Positions 9,145 to 17,000 of a stretch of DNA of 64,000 nt are shown piece by piece (the first letter of the stretch is position 1; the number at the start of each line of letters is the position of its first letter). A program made the translations under genes and the position numbers. The notes beneath the pieces were generated by a model. The model had not been told where the DNA came from. It saw only the letters and a list, made by a program, of their open reading frames with translations, and did no database searches. Source of the stretch: Acinetobacter terrae (GTDB lineage Bacteria > Pseudomonadota > Gammaproteobacteria > Pseudomonadales > Moraxellaceae); the NCBI RefSeq assembly GCF_013004375.1, contig NZ_JABERI010000020.1, forward strand, positions 1-64,000. The letters run 5' to 3'.

Positions 9145-11151
9145 ATGGAACAGGATCGTTTAGTACCGCAGTATCAATTGGTTGCGAAACAGTTACTCAG
9201 AATTTCTAAAAATCTAAATGAAATTTTTCAGGATCAGCTCCGTATTGTCGGTGATCTGAATGCGCAAAATATGTTTCATATTGATCAAGAGCGGCATGCT
9301 GTAAAAATAGCCAATGGTTTATTTCAACTCCAATTTCATGCACCAGACTCAGATCTGAAAAGCATCTTGCAGTGTGATTTTACTTGTTTGGGACAAAAAG
9401 CAGAAGCATTAGAAGAATTTATACTGCATGATCTATATTTTTTAACTGGCGATTTAAAGCCGCAACATTCGCTTTTTTTACGTCAAAAAGCCCAACAATT
9501 ACGACAATTATTACTTGAGCAGATTTATGTATGGGTTAATGGAGCTGAACGGGTCAGTGCTTATTTAAAATGTCTGTGCATAGATGAAGCTGAAATTATT
9601 GATCAGCTGATGATGAATGCAGAGATTTATCACTTGAAAATTCTGAGCGATTATGTACTGCATAAAACGGCATTACCTGAAGCTATTGTTCAAATGCTGC
9701 AACAGATTTGTTCTATTCAAATGGTGTGTGGTGATGAGTTTTTACCACTGCAACCCTTGATGGAATGTCTGGATGAGTTTTGTTTTAGTGCCTCGCAGTT
9801 TTTACCTGCCGCCATGTATCGCATTATGGCACTGTCATTTGAAGAGCGTTTCAATTTAAATGAGTTAATCGATCATCAAGATGATATCCATTTGCTATAT
9901 CGTCATGCGCAAGAAAAAACACAGTTATTAGGTTTTGTCCGTTTAATGCGACGCGAACTTTGGCAACGGGATGATTTATTGTCAAAGCATAATTTTCTTC
10001 ATGCGACCTCTACAGTTTGGCAAAAGAAAGTTGCCAAACTGCCATTATTTGATTATCCACGTGCAGTGAATTGGTTATTTAAACAATCCAGTGAGGTGCT
10101 GGATTGGTTAAGTACTCATATTCAACACAGCAGTGTCAGAGTTGCTGTGACAGCTTTAAGTTTTGTAGATACCAGTCGGGTTCACCCACAAGTCATTTTG
10201 GCCACCTTACAGTATTTTCAGCATTCTTCAGCGCGCATGTATATTCATAGTTGTCACTATTTTGCCATGCAAGAAGCCTTGTTTGAGCATGAAAACAATC
10301 ATAGTGTGGTGTTAAAGGGGCAGCGGCAAGCCCTGGATGATCATCGGATCGCGATTAGTCCTTCTATTTTGTATTTAGATGAATGGATGGAGCTCATGCG
10401 GAATGTCGCCAAAGGCAATGAGCAAATCGTTAAGAAGATCTATTTACGTTTAAGTCGGGTGATGCAAGCTTATATGTTGCATCTACAGAAAATAACCCAG
10501 GCTTTACCTGAAGACTTAATGTTTTATATCCGTCCTGAAACCCATCAAAATCGTGATTTTTATCCTGTATTACAGCGCTATAAAATGCAGCTGGATGAAT
10601 TTCGGCAAATCTTTTATTTACGTGATCAGCATACCAGAGTGTCAGTTTTTGATTCCTATGTGCGAGATTATTTGGTCGATTATTTTAGCGACAATAAAAT
10701 GGTTCTGAAAAGCACAACCTGGATGGGGCTTTTTCATCAAGCCATTCATTGGCATGATCAAATCCAGAAACAGGAAATTATTGCCCAGTTAAAGAAAAAT
10801 TATGCTAAAGCTGTATGGCAACCGCTAATGGTTGAGAAAAAGATTCAGTTTGCAGGCTGGAGCTTTGAAGAACTTGCGGATTTAGACCGAATTATCGAAG
10901 AATCTAAAAGATGCCATCATTGCCTAGCAGTCAGCTATGCACAGCGTATTATGGACGGGGAATATGTGGCTTTTCATATGGCATTGCAATCAGGTACACA
11001 TCATATGACTCTAGGCTGTCATTTAAGAGATGGGCAGTTGGTCTATGATCAGTTGGAATATCCGCATAATCAAAAAGCTGAATATCTTTTTGTGAATGTC
11101 GCTCTGCAATTTATCTCCTGGTTAAATTTACAGTTAATCGCGTTTAAGTGA
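9145..11151 (+). CDS. Large PcfJ-like protein, function unknown
   Basis: The 668-aa protein has no signal peptide or membrane segment. Most of it is alpha-helical, Leu/Gln/His-rich sequence with no motif I recognise. Near residues 575-650 it has FEELADLDRIIEES, then CHHCLAVSYAQRIMDGEYVAF and LRDGQLVYDQLEYPHNQKA. That resembles the PcfJ-like domain, whose hallmark is a HC(V/L)..Y...-..G...F pattern; PcfJ was named from an enterococcal conjugative plasmid and its activity is not settled. The gene stands alone with its own terminator overlapping the stop codon and a helicase gene 89 bp downstream. No conjugation genes are nearby. The family call is moderate; no function is proposed. Confidence 0.6.
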   Translation: MEQDRLVPQYQLVAKQLLRISKNLNEIFQDQLRIVGDLNAQNMFHIDQERHAVKIANGLFQLQFHAPDSDLKSILQCDFTCLGQKAEALEEFILHDLYFLTGDLKPQHSLFLRQKAQQLRQLLLEQIYVWVNGAERVSAYLKCLCIDEAEIIDQLMMNAEIYHLKILSDYVLHKTALPEAIVQMLQQICSIQMVCGDEFLPLQPLMECLDEFCFSASQFLPAAMYRIMALSFEERFNLNELIDHQDDIHLLYRHAQEKTQLLGFVRLMRRELWQRDDLLSKHNFLHATSTVWQKKVAKLPLFDYPRAVNWLFKQSSEVLDWLSTHIQHSSVRVAVTALSFVDTSRVHPQVILATLQYFQHSSARMYIHSCHYFAMQEALFEHENNHSVVLKGQRQALDDHRIAISPSILYLDEWMELMRNVAKGNEQIVKKIYLRLSRVMQAYMLHLQKITQALPEDLMFYIRPETHQNRDFYPVLQRYKMQLDEFRQIFYLRDQHTRVSVFDSYVRDYLVDYFSDNKMVLKSTTWMGLFHQAIHWHDQIQKQEIIAQLKKNYAKAVWQPLMVEKKIQFAGWSFEELADLDRIIEESKRCHHCLAVSYAQRIMDGEYVAFHMALQSGTHHMTLGCHLRDGQLVYDQLEYPHNQKAEYLFVNVALQFISWLNLQLIAFK

Positions 11152-11175
11152 CAGTTGCTGTCGTTAAACTTTTTT
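11142..11175 (+). terminator. Terminator overlapping the PcfJ-like stop codon
   Basis: GTTTAA (11142-11147) and GACAG (11150-11154) pair with CTGTC (11158-11162) and TTAAAC (11164-11169) around a TTG loop, followed at once by six Ts. The stop codon lies within the left arm. Confidence 0.8.
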
Positions 11176-11239
11176 CTGTGCTTAACTTTTAGGGAAAAAA
11201 TCGGTAGGCTATAGCCGTTAATTTACGGTTATAGGTCTT

Positions 11240-12955
11240 ATGAAACAAGAAACTGCACTCAAGCTTTTAAAAGCGGGCGAAAATGTCTTTTTAACAGGTT
11301 CGGCTGGTGCAGGGAAAACCTATACTCTCAATCAGTACATCAATTATTTAAAAGCCCGTAAAGTACCGGTGGCGATTACTGCATCAACCGGTATTGCGGC
11401 AACCCATATGAATGGCATGACTATTCATACTTGGGCAGGCATCGGCATTAAGGATTTTTTATCTGATGCTGACCTGAAAAACATGAAAGAACGCAAATAC
11501 TTAAAAGAGCATCTAGAAAATGCCCAAGTGCTGATTATTGATGAAATTTCAATGTTGCATGCCAAGCAGCTGAATTTGGTCAATCAGGTTTTAAAATATT
11601 TTAAAGAAAGTGATGAAGCTTTTGGTGGCATTCAAGTGATTGTCGCAGGTGACTTTTTTCAGTTACCGCCAGTCGGTAAAAATGACGAACGCAATCGCGA
11701 TAAATTCTGCTTTATGTCCGATGCTTGGGTCGAAGCCAAATTCCGCGTCTGTTATTTGACTGAGCAACATCGTCAAGGTAACGATTATTTAAATGACATT
11801 TTAAATGCGATTCGTAGTCAAAGCATTACCGCTGAACATTTACAGGCTTTAGAACAAACCCGCCAGCAGGATATTGGTGAAACCTTTACCCGTTTATATA
11901 CCCATAACATGGATGTGGATGCGATCAACTTTAAGCATCTGAATGCCATTGAAGCGGATGAGCGACAGTTTGAAGCTGTATGTGATGGTAATGACAAGCT
12001 GATTGAAACTTTAAAGTCATCAGTGCGTGCGCCTGAAAATCTCACCTTAAAGAAAAATGCCAAAGTCATGTTTGTAAAAAACAACTTTGACATGGGTTAT
12101 ATCAACGGCAGTTTGGGCGAAGTGATTGGTTTTGAAGAAGATGATGATCATGGCATTTTACCTAAAGTAAAACTCACCGATGGCACGGTACTGGTTGTGA
12201 CACCTGAAACATGGTCGGTGGATAACGATGCCGGTAAAACCATTGCCAGTTTTCAACAAATTCCACTGCGTTTGGCCTGGGCGATTACCATTCATAAATC
12301 TCAAGGCATGACCCTGGAAGCGGCTGAAATCAATCTGGCCCACACTTTTGAGAAAGGTCAGGGCTATGTTGCAATATCACGTCTAAAAGCTTTAAGTGGC
12401 TTAAAACTGCTCGGGATTAATGAACAAGCTTTGGAACTGGATAGTTTAGCGATTAAAGCCGATCGACGTTTTCAGGAATTGTCCGATGAAGCGGAAAATC
12501 ACTTTGAGTCGATTGATTTAGCACCGCAACATAAAGCCTTTATTCGTCATTGTGGCGGTACCTTGAATGAAACTGAAATTCAGCGCAATGAAAAGAAAAT
12601 AACGAAAAGTAGCGGCAAAACCAATTATGCCACTGCTACATTGGATGAAACGCGTGAACTTTTTGTCGAAGGTTATGAAATTCAGGATATTGCGGTTGAA
12701 CGTGGTTTAACCCCTGCAACGATTATCAATCATTTAGCGAAATTGCATAAAGAGCAGGGTCTGGATATTTCTGTAGCACATCCGGGTGAAGAGGTTGTTG
12801 AACAAGTGCGGAAAATTTATAAACGCTTAATGAAACGGCAAAGTCCTGAACATTTTAGTGAAGATGGTGTAATTAAGCTGCGTCCAATTGTGGAAGCAAC
12901 TACACCGCGTATGGGTTATGATCAGGTGCGCTTGGCTTTGCTTTTTGTTGAATAA
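11240..12955 (+). CDS. Pif1/RecD-like helicase with C-terminal HTH
   Basis: The 571-aa superfamily 1 helicase starts almost at its Walker A motif GSAGAGKTYTL (residues 20-30), followed by TASTGIAAT, LIIDEISML (Walker B, near 100), VAGDFFQLPPVG, AITIHKSQGMTL (near 350) and GYVAISRLKALSGL. These are the signature blocks of Pif1-type 5'-3' DNA helicases. The last 120 residues include ELFVEGYEIQDIAVERGLT and PATIINHLAKL, the helix-turn-helix seen at the C-terminus of many bacterial Pif1-like and RecQ-like helicases. It likely acts in replication or repair on the chromosome. It is transcribed alone and ends at a clear terminator. Confidence 0.9.
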   Translation: MKQETALKLLKAGENVFLTGSAGAGKTYTLNQYINYLKARKVPVAITASTGIAATHMNGMTIHTWAGIGIKDFLSDADLKNMKERKYLKEHLENAQVLIIDEISMLHAKQLNLVNQVLKYFKESDEAFGGIQVIVAGDFFQLPPVGKNDERNRDKFCFMSDAWVEAKFRVCYLTEQHRQGNDYLNDILNAIRSQSITAEHLQALEQTRQQDIGETFTRLYTHNMDVDAINFKHLNAIEADERQFEAVCDGNDKLIETLKSSVRAPENLTLKKNAKVMFVKNNFDMGYINGSLGEVIGFEEDDDHGILPKVKLTDGTVLVVTPETWSVDNDAGKTIASFQQIPLRLAWAITIHKSQGMTLEAAEINLAHTFEKGQGYVAISRLKALSGLKLLGINEQALELDSLAIKADRRFQELSDEAENHFESIDLAPQHKAFIRHCGGTLNETEIQRNEKKITKSSGKTNYATATLDETRELFVEGYEIQDIAVERGLTPATIINHLAKLHKEQGLDISVAHPGEEVVEQVRKIYKRLMKRQSPEHFSEDGVIKLRPIVEATTPRMGYDQVRLALLFVE

Positions 12956-12972
12956 GCCTTAATGCTTTGAGC

Positions 12973-13003
12973 AAAAAAAGGACATCAAATGATGTCCTTT
13001 TTA
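12973..13003 (+). terminator. Terminator after the Pif1-like helicase
   Basis: AAAGGACATC (12977-12986) pairs with GATGTCCTTT (12991-13000) around an AAAT loop, followed by more Ts. It lies 22 bp after the stop, and the A-run on the left lets it also serve the convergent mhpB gene. Confidence 0.9.
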
Positions 13004-13049
13004 TTTAAATCTTTGTTGTGATATGAATGTTTTATGACTCAATCAATGT

Positions 13050-13997
13050 TTATGCTTTGGGTTCAGCAGTCATCATGCCCATACCTGCAATCCATTCCTG
13101 AATCGGTTCATAATAATGCACTTCTGAATCATATTCGCCACTTGCATAAAGTGCTGCGAAGGCTGCAATCCAGGCACGAATTTCCTGACCACCACGTCCG
13201 CCATCACGACGAATTTCATCATTAGTCATATTGGCTAAGTAATCAAAATCCGCATTTTTAAAGCGCTGTAATAAGTCTTTATCCCATTCTGGATTCAGTG
13301 GGAGCGCTACTGATAAGTCACCACTAGCCAAGCGTTGTCCAACTGCAATGACTTTGGATTGACGATGCTCACGTGCTTCTGCTGTCGGGTTACGGCCAGC
13401 AATTAAGAATTCCTGAACTTCGGGTGCTGCGGTGCTAATTTGCGGTGTCGGTGGATCATGTGATAAACCACCAGATCCAATAATTAAAATGCGTTCATCT
13501 AAGGTTTTAAGATATTCACCAATCACTTTACCCAGTTCAATCACACGTTTGGTACGTGGCATAGGGGCAGCAGCACCATTAATAAACACCGGAATAATGG
13601 GATAACGATCAAGCTGACCTTCACAAAGTAAATCGAGTGGTTGGGTAAAACCATGATCGGCCTGCATCCGATATGAATAGGAAATATCAATATCGTGATC
13701 TAAACAGTGTTCAATTAAACCTAGGGCTTTATCTTCTGGAACGTCCAATGGTGCAGGTCCATAGTTCCAGTCACCCGCAGCCGTTGCACGTAAACCGACA
13801 CAGAAACTTGGCATCAGGTCGTAAAAGAAGCCATTAAAATGGTCTGGACCAAAGACCACAATGAGCGTGGGATCATAGGCTTTAACCTGTTCAGCCAGTT
13901 TTTGAAATGTTGCGCGTGCAGCTGCTTCAATCTCTGCAGGAGGAGATGCAAAATCCAGTAACGGCGTGTGCGAGACACATATGAGTTTTATGGGCAT
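13050..13997 (-). CDS. mhpB: 2,3-dihydroxyphenylpropionate 1,2-dioxygenase (extradiol, LigB type)
   Basis: The 315-aa protein matches MhpB in length and blocks: CVSHTPLL near the N-terminus, FGPDHFNGFFYDLMPSFCVG, MQADHGFTQPLDLL, INGAAAPMPRTKR, IGSGGLSHDPPTP, EIRAWIAAFAA and a terminal PIQEWIAGMGMM. The conserved His residues (SH, DH, DHGF, SHDPP) bind Fe(II) and catalyse. The family opens the ring of catechol-type intermediates of phenylpropionate or cinnamate breakdown in a meta cleavage. The other mhp genes (hydroxylase, hydrolase, hydratase, aldolase) are absent nearby, so it either works with enzymes encoded elsewhere or is a leftover. The 450 bp upstream hold its promoter. Confidence 0.9.
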   Translation of the reverse strand: MPIKLICVSHTPLLDFASPPAEIEAAARATFQKLAEQVKAYDPTLIVVFGPDHFNGFFYDLMPSFCVGLRATAAGDWNYGPAPLDVPEDKALGLIEHCLDHDIDISYSYRMQADHGFTQPLDLLCEGQLDRYPIIPVFINGAAAPMPRTKRVIELGKVIGEYLKTLDERILIIGSGGLSHDPPTPQISTAAPEVQEFLIAGRNPTAEAREHRQSKVIAVGQRLASGDLSVALPLNPEWDKDLLQRFKNADFDYLANMTNDEIRRDGGRGGQEIRAWIAAFAALYASGEYDSEVHYYEPIQEWIAGMGMMTAEPKA

Positions 13998-14450
13998 TTT
14001 TTTCTCTCAAATCTGCATTTGTTAATGATTTGAGCTTAAATATAAAGGGACAGGTAAATACAATATTTATCTTAGATCGAACTATAGGAAAAACATTCAT
14101 ATTAACCAGATGTCGTTAGGTTGATTATTTTTAGCGTATTGAAATATATTTGTTTATTTTATTTCTGATGAGCTTTAGATAGAGTGTATTGAAAAGATCA
14201 TAGTCAGTTTAGTTTTAATTCCTGCAAGGCTAAGACCAAAGTTCTAAAGGTATTTAGATTTCTAAGTTAGGGATAGTGAAAAAGTTATTTAAAGTTAAAT
14301 TTTAGGTATTATAAAAGTAATACTTTAACTTAAAAAAATAATTTGTTATGTTGTTTCTGAATAAAAAAAATTGAATAAGTTTTAAAATAGAAAAATAGGA
14401 TGATTTTTTCTATTACTCAAGACAATTAAAAAAATAAAAGGGAAGAATTT
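13998..14450. other. AT-rich divergent intergenic region
   Basis: This 450-bp, very AT-rich gap separates mhpB (leftward) from the YDY-repeat gene (rightward). It contains one interrupted dyad (listed separately) and poly-A/T tracts. I see no coding frame, tRNA or mobile element end. Confidence 0.5.
14292..14331. promoter_or_regulatory. Interrupted inverted repeat upstream of the YDY-repeat gene
   Basis: AAGTTAA (14292-14298) and GTATTA (14306-14311) are mirrored by TAATAC (14318-14323) and TTAACTT (14325-14331). The dyad lies about 120 bp before the start codon. It could be an operator or a foldable leader; there is no T-run. Confidence 0.3.
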
Positions 14451-14813
14451 ATGAAGCAGTATCAGAGAGCGGCTCTCGCTTTAGTGGTGGCCAAGCTGGA
14501 ATTTGGCAACACTAAATCCAATATTTATGATTATAACGAAAGTGCATATCCTCAAATAAGCGGCAATGTGAATCAACATGAAGCTAAACTTTATGATTAT
14601 CAGCGATCAGTCATTTTTGAGGGGCGAAATACCGGTCGAGAGTTTAATTTATATGATTATGGTCATAGCGAATTTATCAGTTTAAAAAAGAAAGGTGTAA
14701 AAAAATACGAAGGTTATCATTATGGAAATTCAAGTTATTTCGAGATTACGATTTCGGGTTCTACCTTAAGTTTTTATGACTTTAGCACAGGGCAATATTA
14801 TCGCTTTTCCTAA
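14451..14813 (+). CDS. Unrecognised 120-aa protein with five YDY-type repeats
   Basis: I do not recognise the family. The core is five copies of a 20-22-residue unit centred on YDY at residues 26-28, 48-50 and 68-70, YHY at 89-91 and YDF at 109-111. Most are followed by xxS and one or two aromatic or beta-branched residues (NIYDYNESAYP, KLYDYQRSVIF, NLYDYGHSEFI, GYHYGNSSYF, FYDFSTGQYY). Regular aromatic repeats of this length suggest a small beta-helix or stacked sheet. The N-terminus has a short hydrophobic stretch (AALALVVAKL) too weak to call a signal peptide. GGGAAGA precedes the ATG. It occupies the place where the rest of metE would be expected, next to the metE fragment. Confidence 0.7.
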   Translation: MKQYQRAALALVVAKLEFGNTKSNIYDYNESAYPQISGNVNQHEAKLYDYQRSVIFEGRNTGREFNLYDYGHSEFISLKKKGVKKYEGYHYGNSSYFEITISGSTLSFYDFSTGQYYRFS

Positions 14814-14831
14814 TAGATGATTCATTTTATC

Positions 14832-15090
14832 CTAAGTAAATCGAGGTGGAATCACGCCTAAACGTAAAGCATGCGTCAAAATACTGTCATAAAAAAATAA
14901 AGTCACCAACCGTCACAAATGAAAGTCCGGCATCAACTTTCACTTTCCAGTTGCTTGCTTCAACCGCTTGTGCTTTAGTCAAAAAATCGACTTGGGTAGA
15001 TTCGCCTTTCCAGTATGACTCGGAAGCAAATTTAAGTTCACGTTTTGCCCCAACACGTGGGTAGTCAAGAATGTGAGAAGTAATAGTCAT
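14832..15090 (-). pseudogene. metE: metE remnant (cobalamin-independent methionine synthase, N-terminal 86 codons)
   Basis: Leftward from the ATG at 15090 the translation reads HILDYPRVGAKRELKFASES and VGDFIF, matching the start of MetE (family length about 755 aa). A run of seven Ts on the coding strand (14891-14897) has one T too many. After it the protein continues in the next frame as YDSILTHALRLGVIPPRF, then stops at 14832. So the gene is frameshifted and lacks more than 85% of its length, including every catalytic and zinc residue. The start codon, ribosome binding site (AGGGAAAA) and divergent position to metR are kept. MetE activity is lost at this locus; methionine synthesis would need MetH or another copy. 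Confidence 0.92.
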
Positions 15091-15179
15091 GATGTTTTCC
15101 CTGTAACGAGATTCTTTTCGTTGAAAAGATCATCGAATAGAACCAAGCATGAAAAAAACTAATTAACTTCGTGGTATAT

Positions 15180-15192
15180 TGAATTATATTCA
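15180..15192. promoter_or_regulatory. MetR-type operator
   Basis: TGAATTATATTCA fits the MetR box TGAA-N5-TTCA exactly and is a perfect palindrome. It lies 90 bp upstream of the metE remnant start and 134 bp before metR, as expected for the shared divergent control region. The family is known to bind such sites with homocysteine as co-effector. Confidence 0.65.
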
Positions 15193-15325
15193 TTATTATT
15201 CTTTTGAAAATTTATCTGAGTGCGTATCTTTAAGTAGAGTTATTTTCTATAAAGGTTTTCTCACATGTGGCTTTGCTACATGTCTTGCACTCGGAAAAAG
15301 TTTCATTTTGCGGATCCTCCTTCAC

Positions 15326-16246
15326 ATGCTAGAAATTCGTCACTTAAAAACTTTAACTGCTTTGCGTGAGCATGGTTCATTGGTGGCTGCAGCCAATGAT
15401 TTGTGTTTAACGCCCTCAGCAATTTCTCATCAATTGAAAGAACTGGATCATTGGTATGGGGTAGAGGTGGTGAATCGCCGTAGTCGCCCGGTGACTTTTT
15501 CTAATGTTGGACAGCGTTTACTCAAATTGGCTGATGATGTATTGCCACAAATTCAGATTACCCAAACTGATATTACCCGTATTGTGCATGGTCAAACCGG
15601 GCGTATTATTTTCTCATCTGAATGTCATAGTTGTTTTGACTGGTTGATGCCTTTGCTCAACCAGTATCGTCATTTATATCCAGATGTAGATCTGGACTTT
15701 GCTTCAGGTTTTGAATCCAATCCGCATGAACTTTTGCAAAATGCAGAATTTGACATGTTGATTACAGCTGATCCGATTGCATTAAAAGGCATTGAATATT
15801 TCCCGATTTTTGAATATGAATCACGTCTGGTTTTATCCAATACCCATCCATTGGTGCGTGCCGAACGTATTACCGTTCAAGAGTTGGCGGATGAAACCCT
15901 GATTACTTATCCGGTCGATAAGCACCGTTTAGATATCATGGCGAAACTGTTTATTCCTGCAAATATCCAACCGAAGCACGTACGCACCACAGATTTAACC
16001 CAGATGCTGATTCAGTTGGTGGCGAGTGGTCGAGGTATTGCGGCACTTCCAGATTGGGTGGTGAATGAATATGAGCAAAAGGGCTGGGTCACTTCACGCC
16101 GTTTAGATTGCGTCTCTGCTACAGGTTTGCGTCGTACTTTGTATGCGGGCTATCGAACCGAAGAGAAAGAGAAAAGTTACTTTGAAGGTTTCTTAAAGCA
16201 ATTGGCTAAATTCTCGCAAAAGCGTAATCAGTATTATATGAATTAA
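15326..16246 (+). CDS. metR: LysR-type regulator of methionine genes
   Basis: From the ATG at 15326 the 306-aa protein begins MLEIRHLKTLTALREHGSLV and has the LysR helix-turn-helix within residues 1-60 (LTPSAISHQLKELD). A periplasmic-binding-like effector domain follows, with ECHSCFDWLMPLLNQY and ALPDWVVNEYEQKGW, both characteristic of MetR. MetR activates met genes such as metE and metH, using homocysteine. I prefer this start to the open frame reaching 15179 because family members begin at this point, although no strong ribosome binding site precedes it. The gene is intact even though its divergent partner metE is a remnant, so it probably controls other met genes. Confidence 0.93.
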   Translation: MLEIRHLKTLTALREHGSLVAAANDLCLTPSAISHQLKELDHWYGVEVVNRRSRPVTFSNVGQRLLKLADDVLPQIQITQTDITRIVHGQTGRIIFSSECHSCFDWLMPLLNQYRHLYPDVDLDFASGFESNPHELLQNAEFDMLITADPIALKGIEYFPIFEYESRLVLSNTHPLVRAERITVQELADETLITYPVDKHRLDIMAKLFIPANIQPKHVRTTDLTQMLIQLVASGRGIAALPDWVVNEYEQKGWVTSRRLDCVSATGLRRTLYAGYRTEEKEKSYFEGFLKQLAKFSQKRNQYYMN

Positions 16247-16268
16247 TCCGTATTTGAATGCATTGGCT

Positions 16269-16303
16269 AGGCATGTGTATACGTTTGTATATTGCGCATG
16301 CCT
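16269..16303. terminator. Hairpin between convergent metR and lipoprotein gene
   Basis: AGGCATG (16269-16275) pairs with CATGCCT (16297-16303), and inside it GTATAC (16277-16282) nearly pairs with GTATAT (16287-16292). It lies 22 bp past the metR stop and 9 bp from the end of the convergent gene. No T-run follows, so termination is only likely from position. Confidence 0.4.
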
Positions 16304-16311
16304 TAAATTGA

Positions 16312-16980
16312 TTATTTACGATTGAATACATCTACAATCAGATTGGTGCGTGTGAGAATAAAGATAAATATCGAGAGAAAGATTGCCATAATGGCTAAAT
16401 ATCGAGTCCATGAATATTTGGAACCTTTTCCTTCCCAAACTTGTAACTGCACGCTTTGAAACTGAAAGTTGCTACGCTCGGTGATTTCAGCATGTGTGGC
16501 AAAACTTGAGTCTGATGTATCTTGTGTAGCATCAACAGAAAATGGATCCGAAGCCAGTACCAGTAAGACAGGCTCGTTGGCTTTATAATTATGAGTATCA
16601 TCTTCACGAAAAGCTTCTGGGTGATAGCCAATTTTGCTCATTCGTTCAGTTCCTCCAATAAAGCGTAATTCTACTTCACCATCTGCAATAGCATAGCCAC
16701 GAGCTACCATAACAAAACGGTAAGGGTTATTTGCTGCTGTTGCTTCATAGCCGATTGAGAGTTTAGGGCGTTTATTTATATCGGGTTTAGGCATTGTAGT
16801 GTTGTTGAGTGCCTCAATTTCTTCAAGGGTGAGATCATATGTACCTATGAGTTGTTGTCCATACTCACCAGGTTTAGGTTCATGAGAAACTTTAGCGCAA
16901 GCAGTAAGAACCAGTATTAATCCCCCAAACAATAAGACCTGCGTTTTTTGTAAAATATTTATATTTTTTAAGAGTTCCAT
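16312..16980 (-). CDS. Lipoprotein with a C-terminal membrane segment, function unknown
   Basis: The 222-aa product starts with a lipoprotein signal, VLLFGGLILVLTAC, giving a lipidated Cys at residue 28. A polar, mostly beta-rich body follows (IGYEATAANNPYRFVMVARG, VELRFIGGTERMSKIGYHP). Near the C-terminus a clear hydrophobic helix YLAIMAIFLSIFIFIL (about residues 191-206) is followed by polar residues ending in FNRK. A lipoprotein that also carries a C-terminal transmembrane helix is unusual; it would tether the body to the inner membrane at both ends. It lies 20 bp downstream of another envelope gene on the same strand, so the two likely form an operon. I do not recognise the family. Confidence 0.7.
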   Translation of the reverse strand: MELLKNINILQKTQVLLFGGLILVLTACAKVSHEPKPGEYGQQLIGTYDLTLEEIEALNNTTMPKPDINKRPKLSIGYEATAANNPYRFVMVARGYAIADGEVELRFIGGTERMSKIGYHPEAFREDDTHNYKANEPVLLVLASDPFSVDATQDTSDSSFATHAEITERSNFQFQSVQLQVWEGKGSKYSWTRYLAIMAIFLSIFIFILTRTNLIVDVFNRK

Positions 16981-17000
16981 AATTATTCCTTTTATTAGGT

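Noticed and set aside
14846..15064. 72-codon rightward frame
   Set aside because: It is antisense to the metE remnant; only the leftward reading shows homology.
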